Source: Tengunoibacter tsumagoiensis (lineage in GTDB: Bacteria > Chloroflexota > Ktedonobacteria > Ktedonobacterales > Ktedonobacteraceae). Taken from it: a DNA stretch of 64,000 nucleotides. The notes under the pieces were generated by a model. The model was not told the DNA's origin. It saw only the letters and a list, made by a program, of their open reading frames with translations, and made no database searches. Below are positions 26,107-34,696 of the stretch, one piece after another. The stretch is from the NCBI RefSeq assembly GCF_003967535.1, contig NZ_BIFR01000002.1, positions 1,488,001 through 1,552,000 of the forward strand, written 5' to 3'. The translations under genes were made by a program, and so were the position numbers. Numbering within the stretch: position 1 is the first letter of the stretch; every line of letters starts with the position of its first letter.

Positions 26107-26400
26107 AAAGAATTCCTTTCGGAAAAATGCTCCGGCAAGCGCCGGGTGGTGCGTATCTCTTCGCTGTGACCACGAAAAGAATCCGACGTCATCTCGACAA
26201 AGTTCAAAAGGCTTGTTGAGCCTGGATCACCGGACCTTTCCTCAGTCCTACTTAAACCCAGGCGACAGAGCAGCGGTCTGATGCGTCAACCGCAGGTGTC
26301 ATGACCTCTCGAACGCTGTTCCCATTTCTGGAAACCAGTCTGGTGAACTCAGGCTTCCAAAGAAGCCACGAGGTCTTCAGCCTCGTGGTAGTTCACTTGT
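26107..26400 (-). ncRNA. Presumed omega-RNA region of IscB
   Basis: About 290 bases without a credible ORF lie directly upstream of iscB, the place where IscB omega-RNAs are encoded. On the minus strand the region opens at the left-end hairpin (GCTGAAG loop). It then has several GC-rich stem candidates, including CAGACTGGTTTCCAGAAATG, GGACTGAGGAAAGGTCC and GGCGCTTGCCGG near the iscB start. By family knowledge the guide would be the last 15-20 bases outside the transposon, to the right of about 26400. Placement is by position and structure-like content only. Confidence 0.7.
26366..26388 (-). repeat. Left-end subterminal hairpin of the IS200/IS605 element
   Basis: A perfect 8-bp stem CCACGAGG / CCTCGTGG lies close to the outer edge. 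It may also form the first stem of the omega-RNA. Confidence 0.65.
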
Positions 26401-26429
26401 TCTAGAGTAAACATGATATTCATTATAAG

Positions 26430-26722
26430 CATCTATCCTGGATATTTCAATTAAGGTGCATTCTCTGTCAGGCAGTGGAGCTGCTCACATTGGAGGACAA
26501 ATGCTCAGGTGGAGGATCTGTCTCACTTTTGGTGAGAAAATCTGCTCACTTCGGATGTCATTTACCTTTTCCTGGAGAGGTGCTGGACTATTTCACGTAA
26601 GCTTTGACGACTTTGTAGGGGTTACGGCCCAGGTTGCGAGGGTATACTTGGCAATACTGGCGGGGCTCTCAGCAAAGGGGAGCTTTACTGAGAGCAGACG
26701 CCAACAGCCTGTCTCTTTTGTA
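26430..26722. other. Intergenic with possible IS21-like end remnant
   Basis: Read on the minus strand, 26450-26570 contains repeated GTGAGCAG / GTGAGACA / CTGAGCA motifs spaced a few tens of bases apart. This resembles the multiple terminal repeats of IS21-type elements. No transposase gene is present. A short frame ending NPYKVVKAYVK at 26590 may be another coding scrap. No intact gene. Confidence 0.3.
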
Positions 26723-28504
26723 TTAGACAGAAGTATCTTCTCTTTCGCTCGACCAGATGGCGCGAAACTCAGGAGAAGTGAGGAGAAGCTCGGAAGCAGT
26801 GCCGCTTGCTTCGATGCGCCCCTCATGAAGGACGAGAATGTGGTCAGCACGCTTGAGGATGGGGTGGCGATGCGACACGAGCAGGCAGGTAGGGCGATAT
26901 TCCTCGCTCTGCCGGGCCAGGAGCCGTTCCCAGAGCTGTTGCTCAGTAGTGACATCCAGGGCGCTGGAGAGATCGTCAAAGACCAGCAACTCGGCGGGGC
27001 GCGCGAACATGCGAGCCGCGGCGGCTCGCTGAACCTGACCACCGGAGAGCTTGACACCGCGCACCCCTACGGTGGTTTCCAGGCCGTGCTCTAACATCTC
27101 TACATCCTGTTCCATGACTGCTACGTGCACGACAGCCTGGAGTTTCTCCCTGGTCTCTGGCTGCCCCAACAGGATATTCTCTTGAAGCGTCGCACTGAAG
27201 AGTCGGGGGGTCTGGGCGGTGTAGGCGCTGCGTGGTGGGACAAAGAAACTTGCCGGATCGTGCACTTTTTGCCCGTTCCAGGATATCTCTCCAGCCTCAC
27301 ACGGCAGCAGCCCTAGCAGCACGCGCAGAAACGTCGTTTTACCAGAAGCTACGCGCCCGGTAATCACCGTGATCGACCCGCGCCGCACACATAGATTGAT
27401 TCCATCGATGCCACGCCCACTCTCAGGATAGTGATAGGTCAGGTTTACCGCGTTCAATTCCCAGAGAGCATCAGCAGAGCGCGCCTCTATCACACCCAGT
27501 TCTGGGAGCGAGCCGGAGAGATAGAGCGGATGATGCTCGACAAGCTTTTCACCCGTTGTCTCCTGTGGGAAGGCGAGTAACCGCTGGTGGGAGATTCTCG
27601 TCTGCACCATATGAGCCATGAATGTACCAGTAAATTGTGTAAAATCAGCCACAAAGGGCAGATAGAAGAGAAAGAGGGCCAGGTTGCCAGGGCCAAGCTG
27701 GAAAGTGCCCGACGATTGTGCAATCATCATCAATACAAAGCCAGTTCCCAGATTCACAATATTACCAGTCGTCGAGTTCACTATCTGCTCAACCAGATGA
27801 TCCTTGAGCATAGCTGCGCGTCTCCGCTCATTCAGCGTGCGGAAATGACCCAGAACCGCCTGTTCAGCCCTGGCAAGCTGAATGGCCTGGACCGTGCCAA
27901 AAATCTCGCCCAGGGCGCTCGAAACCTTTCCGCTCGCCTGACGACTGGCCTGGCGATAACGCTGCAAGCGCGCATACATCGCCTGCGTGGTAGCTACCAC
28001 CCCTGCGAGTGGCAGGAAAATGAGCAGCGTAACCATCACGCTCACTTTCAGCAAAATGATCAGCGCAAACAATGCAAACAGTGTCTTTCCGAGCGAATCG
28101 ATACACAGATCTACGGCCCGATCAAGCTGCTCCACGTCTGAGCGAAAACGGTTGAGCGCTTCTCCAATTGTATGAGGGAAGGCGGACGCGCCCGGTCGCT
28201 CTAACACGCTTTGCAGCAGATTGCGACGCATTAATTGGGTAATCGAAAAGCGCGAGATGTTGCTCAGGAGGGTGCCAATAAAAGAGCAGAGGCCGCGCCC
28301 CAGGATCAGTGCTAATGCGAGCCAATTGAGCTGCCAGAGTTCGGAGGTGAGGCGTTGGCTCTGTGCGAGCTCGTTAAAGTACTGTTGAAAGAGCACACCC
28401 ATCAGGAGCGGCTGAAGGATATTGCATATATAAAGGAACGTTACCGCAGTGTAGAGGAGTGGGCGGTAACAGATGAGTCGCCACATGGCATGAGCCGTTT
28501 TCAT
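26723..28504 (-). CDS. ABC exporter half-transporter, degenerate-type ATPase
   Basis: The 593-residue protein has an N-terminal six-helix exporter domain (about 20-320) fused to an ATPase. Walker A is GRVASGKTTFL, signature LSGGQVQRAAAARM, Walker B LLVFDDLSSALD and the H-loop VSHRHP. The residue after the Walker B Asp is Asp rather than the catalytic Glu, as in the degenerate half of heterodimeric exporters (BmrC/TM287 type). ATG overlaps the stop of the partner gene (ATGA), so the two are coupled. Substrate unknown: drug, lipid or peptide. It is paralogous to 51426-53186. Confidence 0.9.
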   Translation of the reverse strand: MKTAHAMWRLICYRPLLYTAVTFLYICNILQPLLMGVLFQQYFNELAQSQRLTSELWQLNWLALALILGRGLCSFIGTLLSNISRFSITQLMRRNLLQSVLERPGASAFPHTIGEALNRFRSDVEQLDRAVDLCIDSLGKTLFALFALIILLKVSVMVTLLIFLPLAGVVATTQAMYARLQRYRQASRQASGKVSSALGEIFGTVQAIQLARAEQAVLGHFRTLNERRRAAMLKDHLVEQIVNSTTGNIVNLGTGFVLMMIAQSSGTFQLGPGNLALFLFYLPFVADFTQFTGTFMAHMVQTRISHQRLLAFPQETTGEKLVEHHPLYLSGSLPELGVIEARSADALWELNAVNLTYHYPESGRGIDGINLCVRRGSITVITGRVASGKTTFLRVLLGLLPCEAGEISWNGQKVHDPASFFVPPRSAYTAQTPRLFSATLQENILLGQPETREKLQAVVHVAVMEQDVEMLEHGLETTVGVRGVKLSGGQVQRAAAARMFARPAELLVFDDLSSALDVTTEQQLWERLLARQSEEYRPTCLLVSHRHPILKRADHILVLHEGRIEASGTASELLLTSPEFRAIWSSEREDTSV

Positions 28505-30351
28505 GAATGGACCTCCTGAAGGTTATGAGCCAGCAAATGCGAAAAATGCGAATCCGGGTTGGCCTGCAATTCTGCACGTGGACCGAATTCAAGTACCTGT
28601 CCATCGCGCAAGATCAGAATGTAGTCGGCACGCTGCACGGTGGCTAAGCGATGCGCGATAATAATACTGGTTCTCCCTTGTAGTAGTCGTTCTAGCGCGC
28701 GTTCGATGACTTGTTCAGTGGCAGGATCGAGACGCGATGAGGCTTCATCCAGCAGCACCAGATCAGAATGTTCGAGAAAAACGCGTGCAAAGGCGAGTAA
28801 CTGCGCTTCACCAGCAGAGATGCCAGTACCATCACCTCCCAGCTCACTTTCTAACCCATCCGGAAGGGCCTGTAACCAGCGTCCCAGACCCAATTCATTG
28901 AGCACCGCGATGATGTGTTCGTCAGAAACATGGCGTTTGAAGAAGGTCAGGTTGTCACGTACACTGCCCTGAAAAAGCTGCACATCCTGTGTCACCATTG
29001 CGATACGCTGCCGCACTTGATCCACCCCGATCTTCTGGAGAGGGACACCATTCAGGCATATCGAGCCGGATTGTATCTCATAGAAACGCAGTAAAAGGCG
29101 AGCCAGTGTCGTTTTTCCGCTGCCTGTACGGCCCAATACCCCTAGAATCTTGCCGGAGGGCAGATGGAAACTCAGATCCCGCAAAACTGGCTCATCCTCG
29201 TTGTAGCCAAAGGTAACACGCTCGAATGCAACATCAAGCGCTCCTGCTAGAAGGGGTTCATGATGCTGGTGTGACCCTGGCACTGGGAGAGTGGTGCCTC
29301 CGACAGGCTGAAGAGTCCGTACCTGATCATCATCGCGCCTAAGTGAATGTGTCTTGAGTAAGAGCTGGATACGTTGGATGGCTACACCTGCTCCTTGCAG
29401 TTCTTGCAACTGATCGCGAACTTGTCCGATTGGAACCATGATCAGATTCGTGTAATAAAAGGTCATCAGGACTGTGCCGTAGGAGATCACGTGCGCACCC
29501 AGGAGCCAGGAACCGGCGACCAGCGCCATCATATTCCCCAAGGAAAAAATGGTCATGGTCCCAGCAAACCATAAGCCAACGGCCACAATGCCACGTTGAC
29601 TCACAGCAATCCACTGACGCAAAAACAGATAGAAGCGGTGCATCACAAAGGGGGCGGCGCCGTTTCCGCGAATTTCCTCGGTACCCTCCAGGTACTCGCC
29701 GAGCTGACCAAAGAATTCAGCATTCTTCGCGTAAAAAGCCAGCCAGCGGGGCAGGCCAAACGCATTCACCACTGTCACGAAGACAAAAGCCAGGATGATA
29801 AAGGCCAGCATCATCAAACCCAAACGCCAATCTTTCGAGAAGAGGACAAGTACCATCCCAATCATCAGGAGGAGGTTTCCTACGAGTTGGATGATGGCTT
29901 GTGAGAAGAAACTTGCAAGTGCATCGACGTCACTATCAACACGCTGGATAAGCTCTCCTGGTGTATGGTCCTTGTGGAAGGCCATGTCCAGTGACAGGCA
30001 GTGCGCAACCAGGTCCTCGCGCAAACGATTCGTCGCGGTCCAGGCCACATTCTCGCTCAGATATATTGCCAGGGTTGATAAGCCCTGCGTTCCAAGCGCA
30101 ATGACCACAAAGAGTACCCCAAACGTTACTAGCGTGCTCTTTGCCGATCCTTGTAATGCCGCGTCAATAAACATCTGCAATAATTGTGGATTCACCATTT
30201 GCAATCCAATGCTGATGAGCAGCAGAAGACTCATGAGCAGGGCAGAGCGCCACTGTGGCTTGAGATAGGTATGCAGAAGAGAAAGGTAATCTTTTCCGAT
30301 CTGGCGAGCAAACGATTTATCGGGACGTTTTTCCTTTTTGCGTACATGCAT
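28501..30351 (-). CDS. ABC exporter half-transporter, catalytic-type ATPase
   Basis: The protein has about 616 residues: six membrane helices (about 35-340) with the exporter motif HKDHTPGELIQRVDSDVDAL, then an ATPase. Walker A is GRTGSGKTTLA, Q-loop VTQDVQLFQG, Walker B VLLDEASSRLDPATE with the catalytic Glu, and H-loop IAHRLAT. The signature is LSAGEAQ-like (GISAGEAQLL) instead of LSGGQ. Together with the coupled downstream gene it forms a heterodimer with one canonical and one atypical ATP site. The start is set at ATG 30351, with AAAGGGA nine bases upstream; a GTG at 30438 is rejected. It is paralogous to 49633-51429. Confidence 0.9.
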   Translation of the reverse strand: MHVRKKEKRPDKSFARQIGKDYLSLLHTYLKPQWRSALLMSLLLLISIGLQMVNPQLLQMFIDAALQGSAKSTLVTFGVLFVVIALGTQGLSTLAIYLSENVAWTATNRLREDLVAHCLSLDMAFHKDHTPGELIQRVDSDVDALASFFSQAIIQLVGNLLLMIGMVLVLFSKDWRLGLMMLAFIILAFVFVTVVNAFGLPRWLAFYAKNAEFFGQLGEYLEGTEEIRGNGAAPFVMHRFYLFLRQWIAVSQRGIVAVGLWFAGTMTIFSLGNMMALVAGSWLLGAHVISYGTVLMTFYYTNLIMVPIGQVRDQLQELQGAGVAIQRIQLLLKTHSLRRDDDQVRTLQPVGGTTLPVPGSHQHHEPLLAGALDVAFERVTFGYNEDEPVLRDLSFHLPSGKILGVLGRTGSGKTTLARLLLRFYEIQSGSICLNGVPLQKIGVDQVRQRIAMVTQDVQLFQGSVRDNLTFFKRHVSDEHIIAVLNELGLGRWLQALPDGLESELGGDGTGISAGEAQLLAFARVFLEHSDLVLLDEASSRLDPATEQVIERALERLLQGRTSIIIAHRLATVQRADYILILRDGQVLEFGPRAELQANPDSHFSHLLAHNLQEVHS

Positions 30352-31081
30352 GACTCGAATCCCTTTCTTGAGTGGAAGAAAACGAGAACATCTGAAATGG
30401 TTCACTCGGCGTGCAAGAAAGGGCGAGGCAATGGTCACAGGCCACCGACCGCGCAGCCAATCTTGCGCGCTTCACGACCTGTGTTGAACAGAACAAAAAG
30501 GCCGTGAGCAGTTTAGCCCACGGCCTCTTCATTGACTTTGTTCAGTTTATAGGGGGCTCCTGAAAAAAGGCATAGTGAGGCTCTGGGCCAATGCAGGAGC
30601 GTTGCAATAGCGGATGCGCGCAATCCCTTTTGCCGTTTGGAAACGGGTAGCCATAGAGAGCTTTGCCTTTCATCAGAATCAGAGATAGTTTGAAGGTTTC
30701 AAGTTCTAAAGGGATAGTAGCAAACGTTTTCTCTAAAGTCAAGCATATACGCGTTAAAAGCAGGACAATCGCATCTAAATTTTCAGGCAGCCTGTAGAGA
30801 ATATCTATACAGCAGAGCTTTAAAACGGGCTTAACGCGCGAGGAGTTATGGAATGGTAACCGTGAGTCGTTGCAAGGTACACTATTGAAGCGCAACTCGA
30901 TTATCCTCTGGTCGCTTAAGACCTATAATCCGCTACGCCAGTTCTACTGCGCCGCACTCTCCGATCCTCAGTATGCGCACCTGCATTTTCTGCGTTTTCG
31001 CACGCCTCATGAGACGCAGCAGTGGCTTGTCAGCCTGCCTGCGTCATCACAAGACCAGGTTGGGTAGGTATTTTATAGAAT
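30352..31081. other. Intergenic, mostly unassigned
   Basis: Opposed ORFs at 30542-30895 (minus) and 30870-31067 (plus) lack ribosome-binding sites and known motifs. The stretch contains a minus-strand terminator at 30504-30532 and the leader of the exporter pair. Confidence 0.45.
30502..30532 (-). terminator. Rho-independent terminator or attenuator in exporter leader
   Basis: On the minus strand AGGCCGTG pairs with CACGGCCT across a 12-base loop and is followed by TTTTTG. It lies 150 bases upstream of the exporter start, so it either ends an upstream transcript or attenuates the exporter operon. Confidence 0.6.
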
Positions 31082-31516
31082 TTACCCTTCAACGAGCTGC
31101 TTCAGGGCCGTCAAGACGCTGTTCTCGCTCTCATCGGTGCTTTCGGATTCACTGGTGGCTGGCTCTAGTCGAGGCCGGGGATCGTTCTGGATAATGCTGA
31201 GCGTGGTCTGTCCGTTCGTTTCCTGTAGCTGATAGATCATCGTCAAGTAGTTCTCAGGCGCATCCTCCAGGTCTGGACGAGGCGCGAAGAGCGTGTAGCG
31301 TACCAGGCTGTATGGCACGAACTCAAAGACGGTGCCTTTCTGCTCGAAGATCTTGCCTTCCCATTCATTGCGAAATATGATTGGGCTGCCTGCTTGCCAG
31401 CTGGTAATCAGGTCTGTCCCATATTGCCATTGCTTAACCAGTTCCGGTTGGGTGATCGCGTTCCAGACTTGCGCTGCGGGTGCGTTGATGGTAATACGTG
31501 ATATATTTGTGTTCAT
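31082..31516 (-). CDS. SRPBCC / AHSA1-like domain protein
   Basis: The 144-residue protein has the START/AHSA1 pattern: ISRITINAPAAQVWNAITQPELVKQWQYG, cited in part, then a GSPIIFRNEWEGK strand, PYSLVRYTLFAP and TTLSIIQND. The usual C-terminal helix follows (VLTALKQLVEG) after an acidic Ser/Glu linker. The fold makes a hydrophobic pocket for a small ligand, and many members are stress or polyketide-related. No reaction can be named. The ribosome-binding site (AGAGAAAAATC) is weak. The truncated MFS fragment lies just upstream. Confidence 0.8.
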   Translation of the reverse strand: MNTNISRITINAPAAQVWNAITQPELVKQWQYGTDLITSWQAGSPIIFRNEWEGKIFEQKGTVFEFVPYSLVRYTLFAPRPDLEDAPENYLTMIYQLQETNGQTTLSIIQNDPRPRLEPATSESESTDESENSVLTALKQLVEG

Positions 31517-31619
31517 GATTTTTCTCTATCTTCTTCATTTTGGCCCTCGCGTAACAGTGTGGGGACCAATATGCCAGTGCTTCAAGAGAAGCATACCAGG
31601 AATAGCGGACAATATCAAT

Positions 31620-31757
31620 ATTGGTCCCAATTGAAGCCTTTGCGATCAATCCCATCGTGTTTAGAAACGATACAATCGTGAGAAAGAAGATCGCCTTGCG
31701 TTTCGCTAGTAGTCTGGTCTGCTGTAGCGGCCGGGCCGATCCTTCGTGTGTGCTCAT
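31620..31757 (-). pseudogene. N-terminal fragment of an MFS-type transporter
   Basis: The 107-codon ORF starts with about 25 polar residues and then KRKAIFFLTIVSFLNTMG, which resembles the first membrane helix of MFS multidrug transporters. The normal continuation is missing and the frame soon becomes unrelated, overlapping the AHSA1 gene. It abuts a perfect inverted repeat. Best read as a truncated relic. Confidence 0.45.
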
Positions 31758-31761
31758 ATAT

Positions 31762-31837
31762 TGTGCTCCTGTCCATAAAGTAGTGGCTGTTAAGATTTAA
31801 AACTCTATAGCAGCACTACTTTATGGACAGGAGCACA
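31762..31837. repeat. Perfect 24-bp inverted repeat
   Basis: Arms 31762-31785 and 31814-31837 are exact reverse complements (start TGTGCTCCTGTCCATAAAG) around a 28-base AT-rich spacer. No T-tract follows on either strand, so it looks more like a small mobile-element relic or protein-binding palindrome than a terminator. It lies between the MFS fragment and the TMEM175-like gene. Confidence 0.75.
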
Positions 31838-31877
31838 GATGAAGTATTGTCCGGATGATTGACGGTCTACTTGCTCG

Positions 31878-32576
31878 TCAGCGGTAGCTTGCCATCTTCG
31901 CCCGTTTCCGGCTGAATGATGGTAGGCTGTTTTTTGTACCGCGCTCTCTGATGAGATATATGGCTCTGATTGCCATAGGCAGGAGTAACCAGCTATAAAA
32001 CACGTCGTTACTCCTGATTCCGGGGATGAGTAGCAAGAAGAGGGAAAGACAAAAGTAGAGGGGGCCGATCAGTAGACCGAGCAGGCGGGACTTGATCACC
32101 TCCTGGCCGAGATCGACATCCACCAGCCTATGCTTCCAGGTGGCATAGAACCAGAGGAAAAACGATGAAAGGCCGCAGCCAGCCAGAACCAGTGTGTAGA
32201 AAACCACAACGGCAGCACTGTTATCGTTATTGCTGACAAGTACATTAAATGAGACCGGAAAGAAGACCACAAAGGCCAGAAATACAAATGTGAGCAGGGT
32301 GAATGTTTGATCCTGGCGCTTAATAAAGATTGTTAATTGGCGATGTTGTATCCAGTAGTTGGCGACAATGATAAATGTGAGCAGATAGAAGAGGCTCTTT
32401 GAGAGCAGACCATTCATTCCCTGAGTGAAATTTACCCCATCCGGCAGTTTGATATCCAGGACGAGCAAGGTCATGGCGATCGCAAAGATCCCATCACAGA
32501 GCATCGTGAGACGTTCAAAACCAGGAGACTTTTCCTCGAACAACCATTTGGAGGGAGCTTGTTTGCTCGTTCCCAT
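31878..32576 (-). CDS. TMEM175/DUF1211-family potassium channel-like membrane protein
   Basis: The 232-residue protein has about six transmembrane helices. Helix 1 has the family signature in the form RLTMLCDGIFAIAMTLLVLD (the usual F-S-D is L-C-D here). The central part has WIQHRQLTIFIKRQDQTFTL, also typical. Bacterial TMEM175 proteins form tetrameric K+ channels using hydrophobic gates in helix 1. GGAG eight bases upstream supports the ATG. The C-terminus is short and basic. The replacement of Phe-Ser in the signature is worth noting. Confidence 0.85.
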   Translation of the reverse strand: MGTSKQAPSKWLFEEKSPGFERLTMLCDGIFAIAMTLLVLDIKLPDGVNFTQGMNGLLSKSLFYLLTFIIVANYWIQHRQLTIFIKRQDQTFTLLTFVFLAFVVFFPVSFNVLVSNNDNSAAVVVFYTLVLAGCGLSSFFLWFYATWKHRLVDVDLGQEVIKSRLLGLLIGPLYFCLSLFLLLIPGIRSNDVFYSWLLLPMAIRAIYLIRERGTKNSLPSFSRKRAKMASYR

Positions 32577-32709
32577 TCAGCAACTCCATATATGAAATAG
32601 TCATTTTTGCTAAAAATTAGCGGGTAAATGTGGTTCTTCTATGAAGAACCTGAGCTTTTATAGTAAAGTTTTATCGTTGTTTTTGTCAATATTGCCTTTG
32701 CGTGACATA

Positions 32710-32765
32710 TGCTTTTTGCTCCCCAACACTCTGGATGAGAGTACAGAATTGGGGAGCAAAAAGCA
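32710..32765 (-). terminator. Perfect 17-bp stem-loop after the nitroreductase-like gene
   Basis: TGCTTTTTGCTCCCCAA and its exact complement flank a 22-base loop, five bases after the stop of the deazaflavin-dependent protein gene. The T/A runs lie inside the stem. Terminator function is likely but not classic. Confidence 0.55.
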
Positions 32766-32769
32766 AGTG

Positions 32770-33195
32770 TTACTCTTTGCGCTCCAGTAAGATGGCCGGA
32801 ATCTTGCGTGTAATCTTCGTCCGAAGATCAGCGAGCTCCGGCCTCTTTTGTACCTGAACATCTAAGAGGCGTTCAGCCTCCGTATCAGTGACAACAATTG
32901 CTCTGGCCGTGAATTTCTCTGCCCCAACCTCGACCGTCACCTCGGGATGCGCAAGCAGATTATGATACCAGGCCGGATTGGTCGGTGCACCACCGTTTCC
33001 TGCGAAAACGTAGATACGATCGCCCTCTGACAGATATGCCAGGGGATGAGTACGCTGTTGACCACTTTTAGCCCCTGCCGTTGTCAGGAGCAGTAAAGGC
33101 ATGTTCGCAAATTGACCGCCAACATTACCGCCAGTGGCACGGAATTTTTCGATAATCTGGCGATTCCATTCATGAACTTCTTGCACCTCAGTCAT
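32770..33195 (-). CDS. Deazaflavin (F420)-dependent nitroreductase-family protein
   Basis: The 141-residue protein fits the DDN/FDOR split-barrel family: VGGQFANMPLLLLTTAGAKS, GQQRTHPLAYL, then a GGAPTNPAWYHNLLAHPEVT motif and VEVGAEKFTARAIVV. Family members use coenzyme F420H2 to reduce quinones, nitro compounds or other substrates, usually at the inner face of the membrane. AAGGAGG five bases before ATG 33195 is strong. The 59-codon upstream extension is rejected. Divergent from the EamA transporter gene. Confidence 0.88.
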   Translation of the reverse strand: MTEVQEVHEWNRQIIEKFRATGGNVGGQFANMPLLLLTTAGAKSGQQRTHPLAYLSEGDRIYVFAGNGGAPTNPAWYHNLLAHPEVTVEVGAEKFTARAIVVTDTEAERLLDVQVQKRPELADLRTKITRKIPAILLERKE

Positions 33196-33515
33196 ATATC
33201 CTCCTTGTGGAAACATTCTTACTGTATGACAGAACGTATTGGCATAACACAATCTATTGATATTGTCGCACACACAGCAGGGGGTGCCAACACCAGGCGA
33301 TTTTCCATGGCCCAGGCACTTACTAGATGCAACGTTTTTTTGCTCTATCCCTGGTGGCAGCTTACGTGGCATTTACCGTTAAATGGTATGGCCACTTTCA
33401 ATTCAAGTGGCTCTTTTCAAAGATTGATCCTTCTGATATTCTGTTGATTGCTGTAAAAGATCTGTATTGATAGATACACGTATTTATTTTTTGCTATTCG
33501 CGCACAGGAGACCAT

Positions 33516-34451
33516 ATGACACGTAAAGGTTGGCTGCTTTTTATTGCTATGTCTGTATTCTGGGGTATTCCGTACTTTTTTATTAAAATTGCTGTACGCG
33601 AACTAGATCCAGCCGTGGTTGTCTTTGCTCGCGCGGCTATTGCAGCGGCTGTATTGATACCTATGGCGGTTAAAGGCAATATGATACGACCGCTTCTGAA
33701 ACATTGGCCGGTTGTATTGCTTTTCTCGCTGATTCATATGGTCGGGTCCTTTTTGTTGATTAGTTACGGCGAGCAGCATGTTCCATCCTCGCTCACCAGT
33801 CTGATTATCTCTGCTAATCCACTGATTGTTGCCCTTCTGGCTCTGGGCTTTGATAAAAGTGAACGGGTGAGTGGACTGCGCCTGATTGGACTGCTGATTG
33901 GTATGGTGGGTCTGGTCGTCTTACTGGGTTTTGACGTGGGAGGTGATGGGCAGATGTGGTTTGGTGCTGCCCTTATTCTGCTAGCTGCTCTGGGCTATGC
34001 AGTTGGGGCTTTACTGCTGAAACAACGACCACTGGTTGCATTACCACGCATCTCGGTGGCAGCTGCCGAATGTAGCATCACGACGGTTGTTTTGTTGCCA
34101 TTGATTCTCACGCGGCTCCCCAGTCATGTGCCCAGCATAGGAGTTCTCGGGAGCCTGCTGATTCTGGGTGTGATCTGTACAGCCCTGGCCCTACCAACTT
34201 TTTTTGCATTGATTGCTGAAGTAGGGGCCAGTCGTGGTACGGTTATCACGTATATCAATCCGGCTGTCTCCGTTCTTCTGGGTGCAACCATCCTTCAGGA
34301 ACAATTTACCATTGCTACGATCTCTGGTTTCCTGTTGATTATTGCTGGCTCCTGGATCTCCACAACGGGCTCCATTCCCTTTCTAACGTCATCTCCCACG
34401 CCACAATCAGAGGTATCCGTGGCCCAGGACACGTCTGGCCACCAGTCATAG
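33516..34451 (+). CDS. EamA/DMT-superfamily transporter
   Basis: The 311-residue protein has ten predicted transmembrane helices in two EamA repeats. The first is about 5-140 (FIKIAVRELDPAVVVFARAA); the second about 150-295 (ASRGTVITYINPAVSVLLGA). It resembles amino-acid or metabolite exporters such as RhaT/YdcZ-like DMT proteins. AGGAG lies five bases upstream of the ATG. A hairpin follows the stop. Substrate unknown. Confidence 0.9.
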   Translation: MTRKGWLLFIAMSVFWGIPYFFIKIAVRELDPAVVVFARAAIAAAVLIPMAVKGNMIRPLLKHWPVVLLFSLIHMVGSFLLISYGEQHVPSSLTSLIISANPLIVALLALGFDKSERVSGLRLIGLLIGMVGLVVLLGFDVGGDGQMWFGAALILLAALGYAVGALLLKQRPLVALPRISVAAAECSITTVVLLPLILTRLPSHVPSIGVLGSLLILGVICTALALPTFFALIAEVGASRGTVITYINPAVSVLLGATILQEQFTIATISGFLLIIAGSWISTTGSIPFLTSSPTPQSEVSVAQDTSGHQS

Positions 34452-34477
34452 CCGCGTCCTCACTGATCCGCTGATCC

Positions 34478-34517
34478 GCTGCTTGTGGCGATGGCGTGAT
34501 CCATCGCCACAAGCAGC
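34478..34517 (+). terminator. Strong stem-loop after EamA gene
   Basis: A perfect 17-bp stem (GCTGCTTGTGGCGATGG and its complement) with a six-base loop starts 27 bases after the stop. The T-run (GTTTTTTCC) is about 20 bases beyond, so termination is probable rather than certain. Confidence 0.6.
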
Positions 34518-34594
34518 CCACAAGGTGGGGTCTCTTCGTTTTTTCCCTCCAAATTACTCTGCGGAGATGGCCGTGTTGACATCTTCGACACGAG

Positions 34595-34623
34595 TGCAGC
34601 TTCCTCGTGAGGAGGAAGCTGCA
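34595..34623 (-). terminator. Stem-loop after CAP-propeller gene
   Basis: A perfect 12-bp stem TGCAGCTTCCTC / GAGGAAGCTGCA with a five-base loop lies about 75 bases after the CAP gene stop. There is no T-tract. Confidence 0.4.
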
Positions 34624-34696
34624 GAGCGCACATCGGCGATTTGCTCGGAGAGATTGTATGATCGTTGGAGAAAGCGGACGATCCTGGTTGCTGGTG

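Larger units (their letters stand above)
24435..26400 (-). mobile_element. IS200/IS605-type element carrying tnpA and iscB
   Basis: Gene order on the minus strand is a long non-coding left part, iscB, then tnpA overlapping its 3' end. Near each edge lies a related subterminal hairpin: 26366-26388 (CCACGAGG / CCTCGTGG) and 24460-24482 (CCGCGAAG / CTTCGTGG). Both share the loop region TCTTCAG. Such imperfect hairpins are what Y1 transposases recognise instead of terminal inverted repeats. Exact cleavage points cannot be fixed here. Size is about 2 kb. With tnpA frameshifted, the element would need help from another copy to move. Confidence 0.8.

Noticed and set aside
26456..27094. 212-codon plus-strand ORF
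   Set aside because: Most of it is antisense to the ABC ATPase domain, and no ribosome-binding site is seen.
30542..30895. 117-codon minus-strand ORF ending just before a terminator
   Set aside because: The position is suggestive, but there is no ribosome-binding site, no domain and an irregular composition. Left as unassigned sequence.
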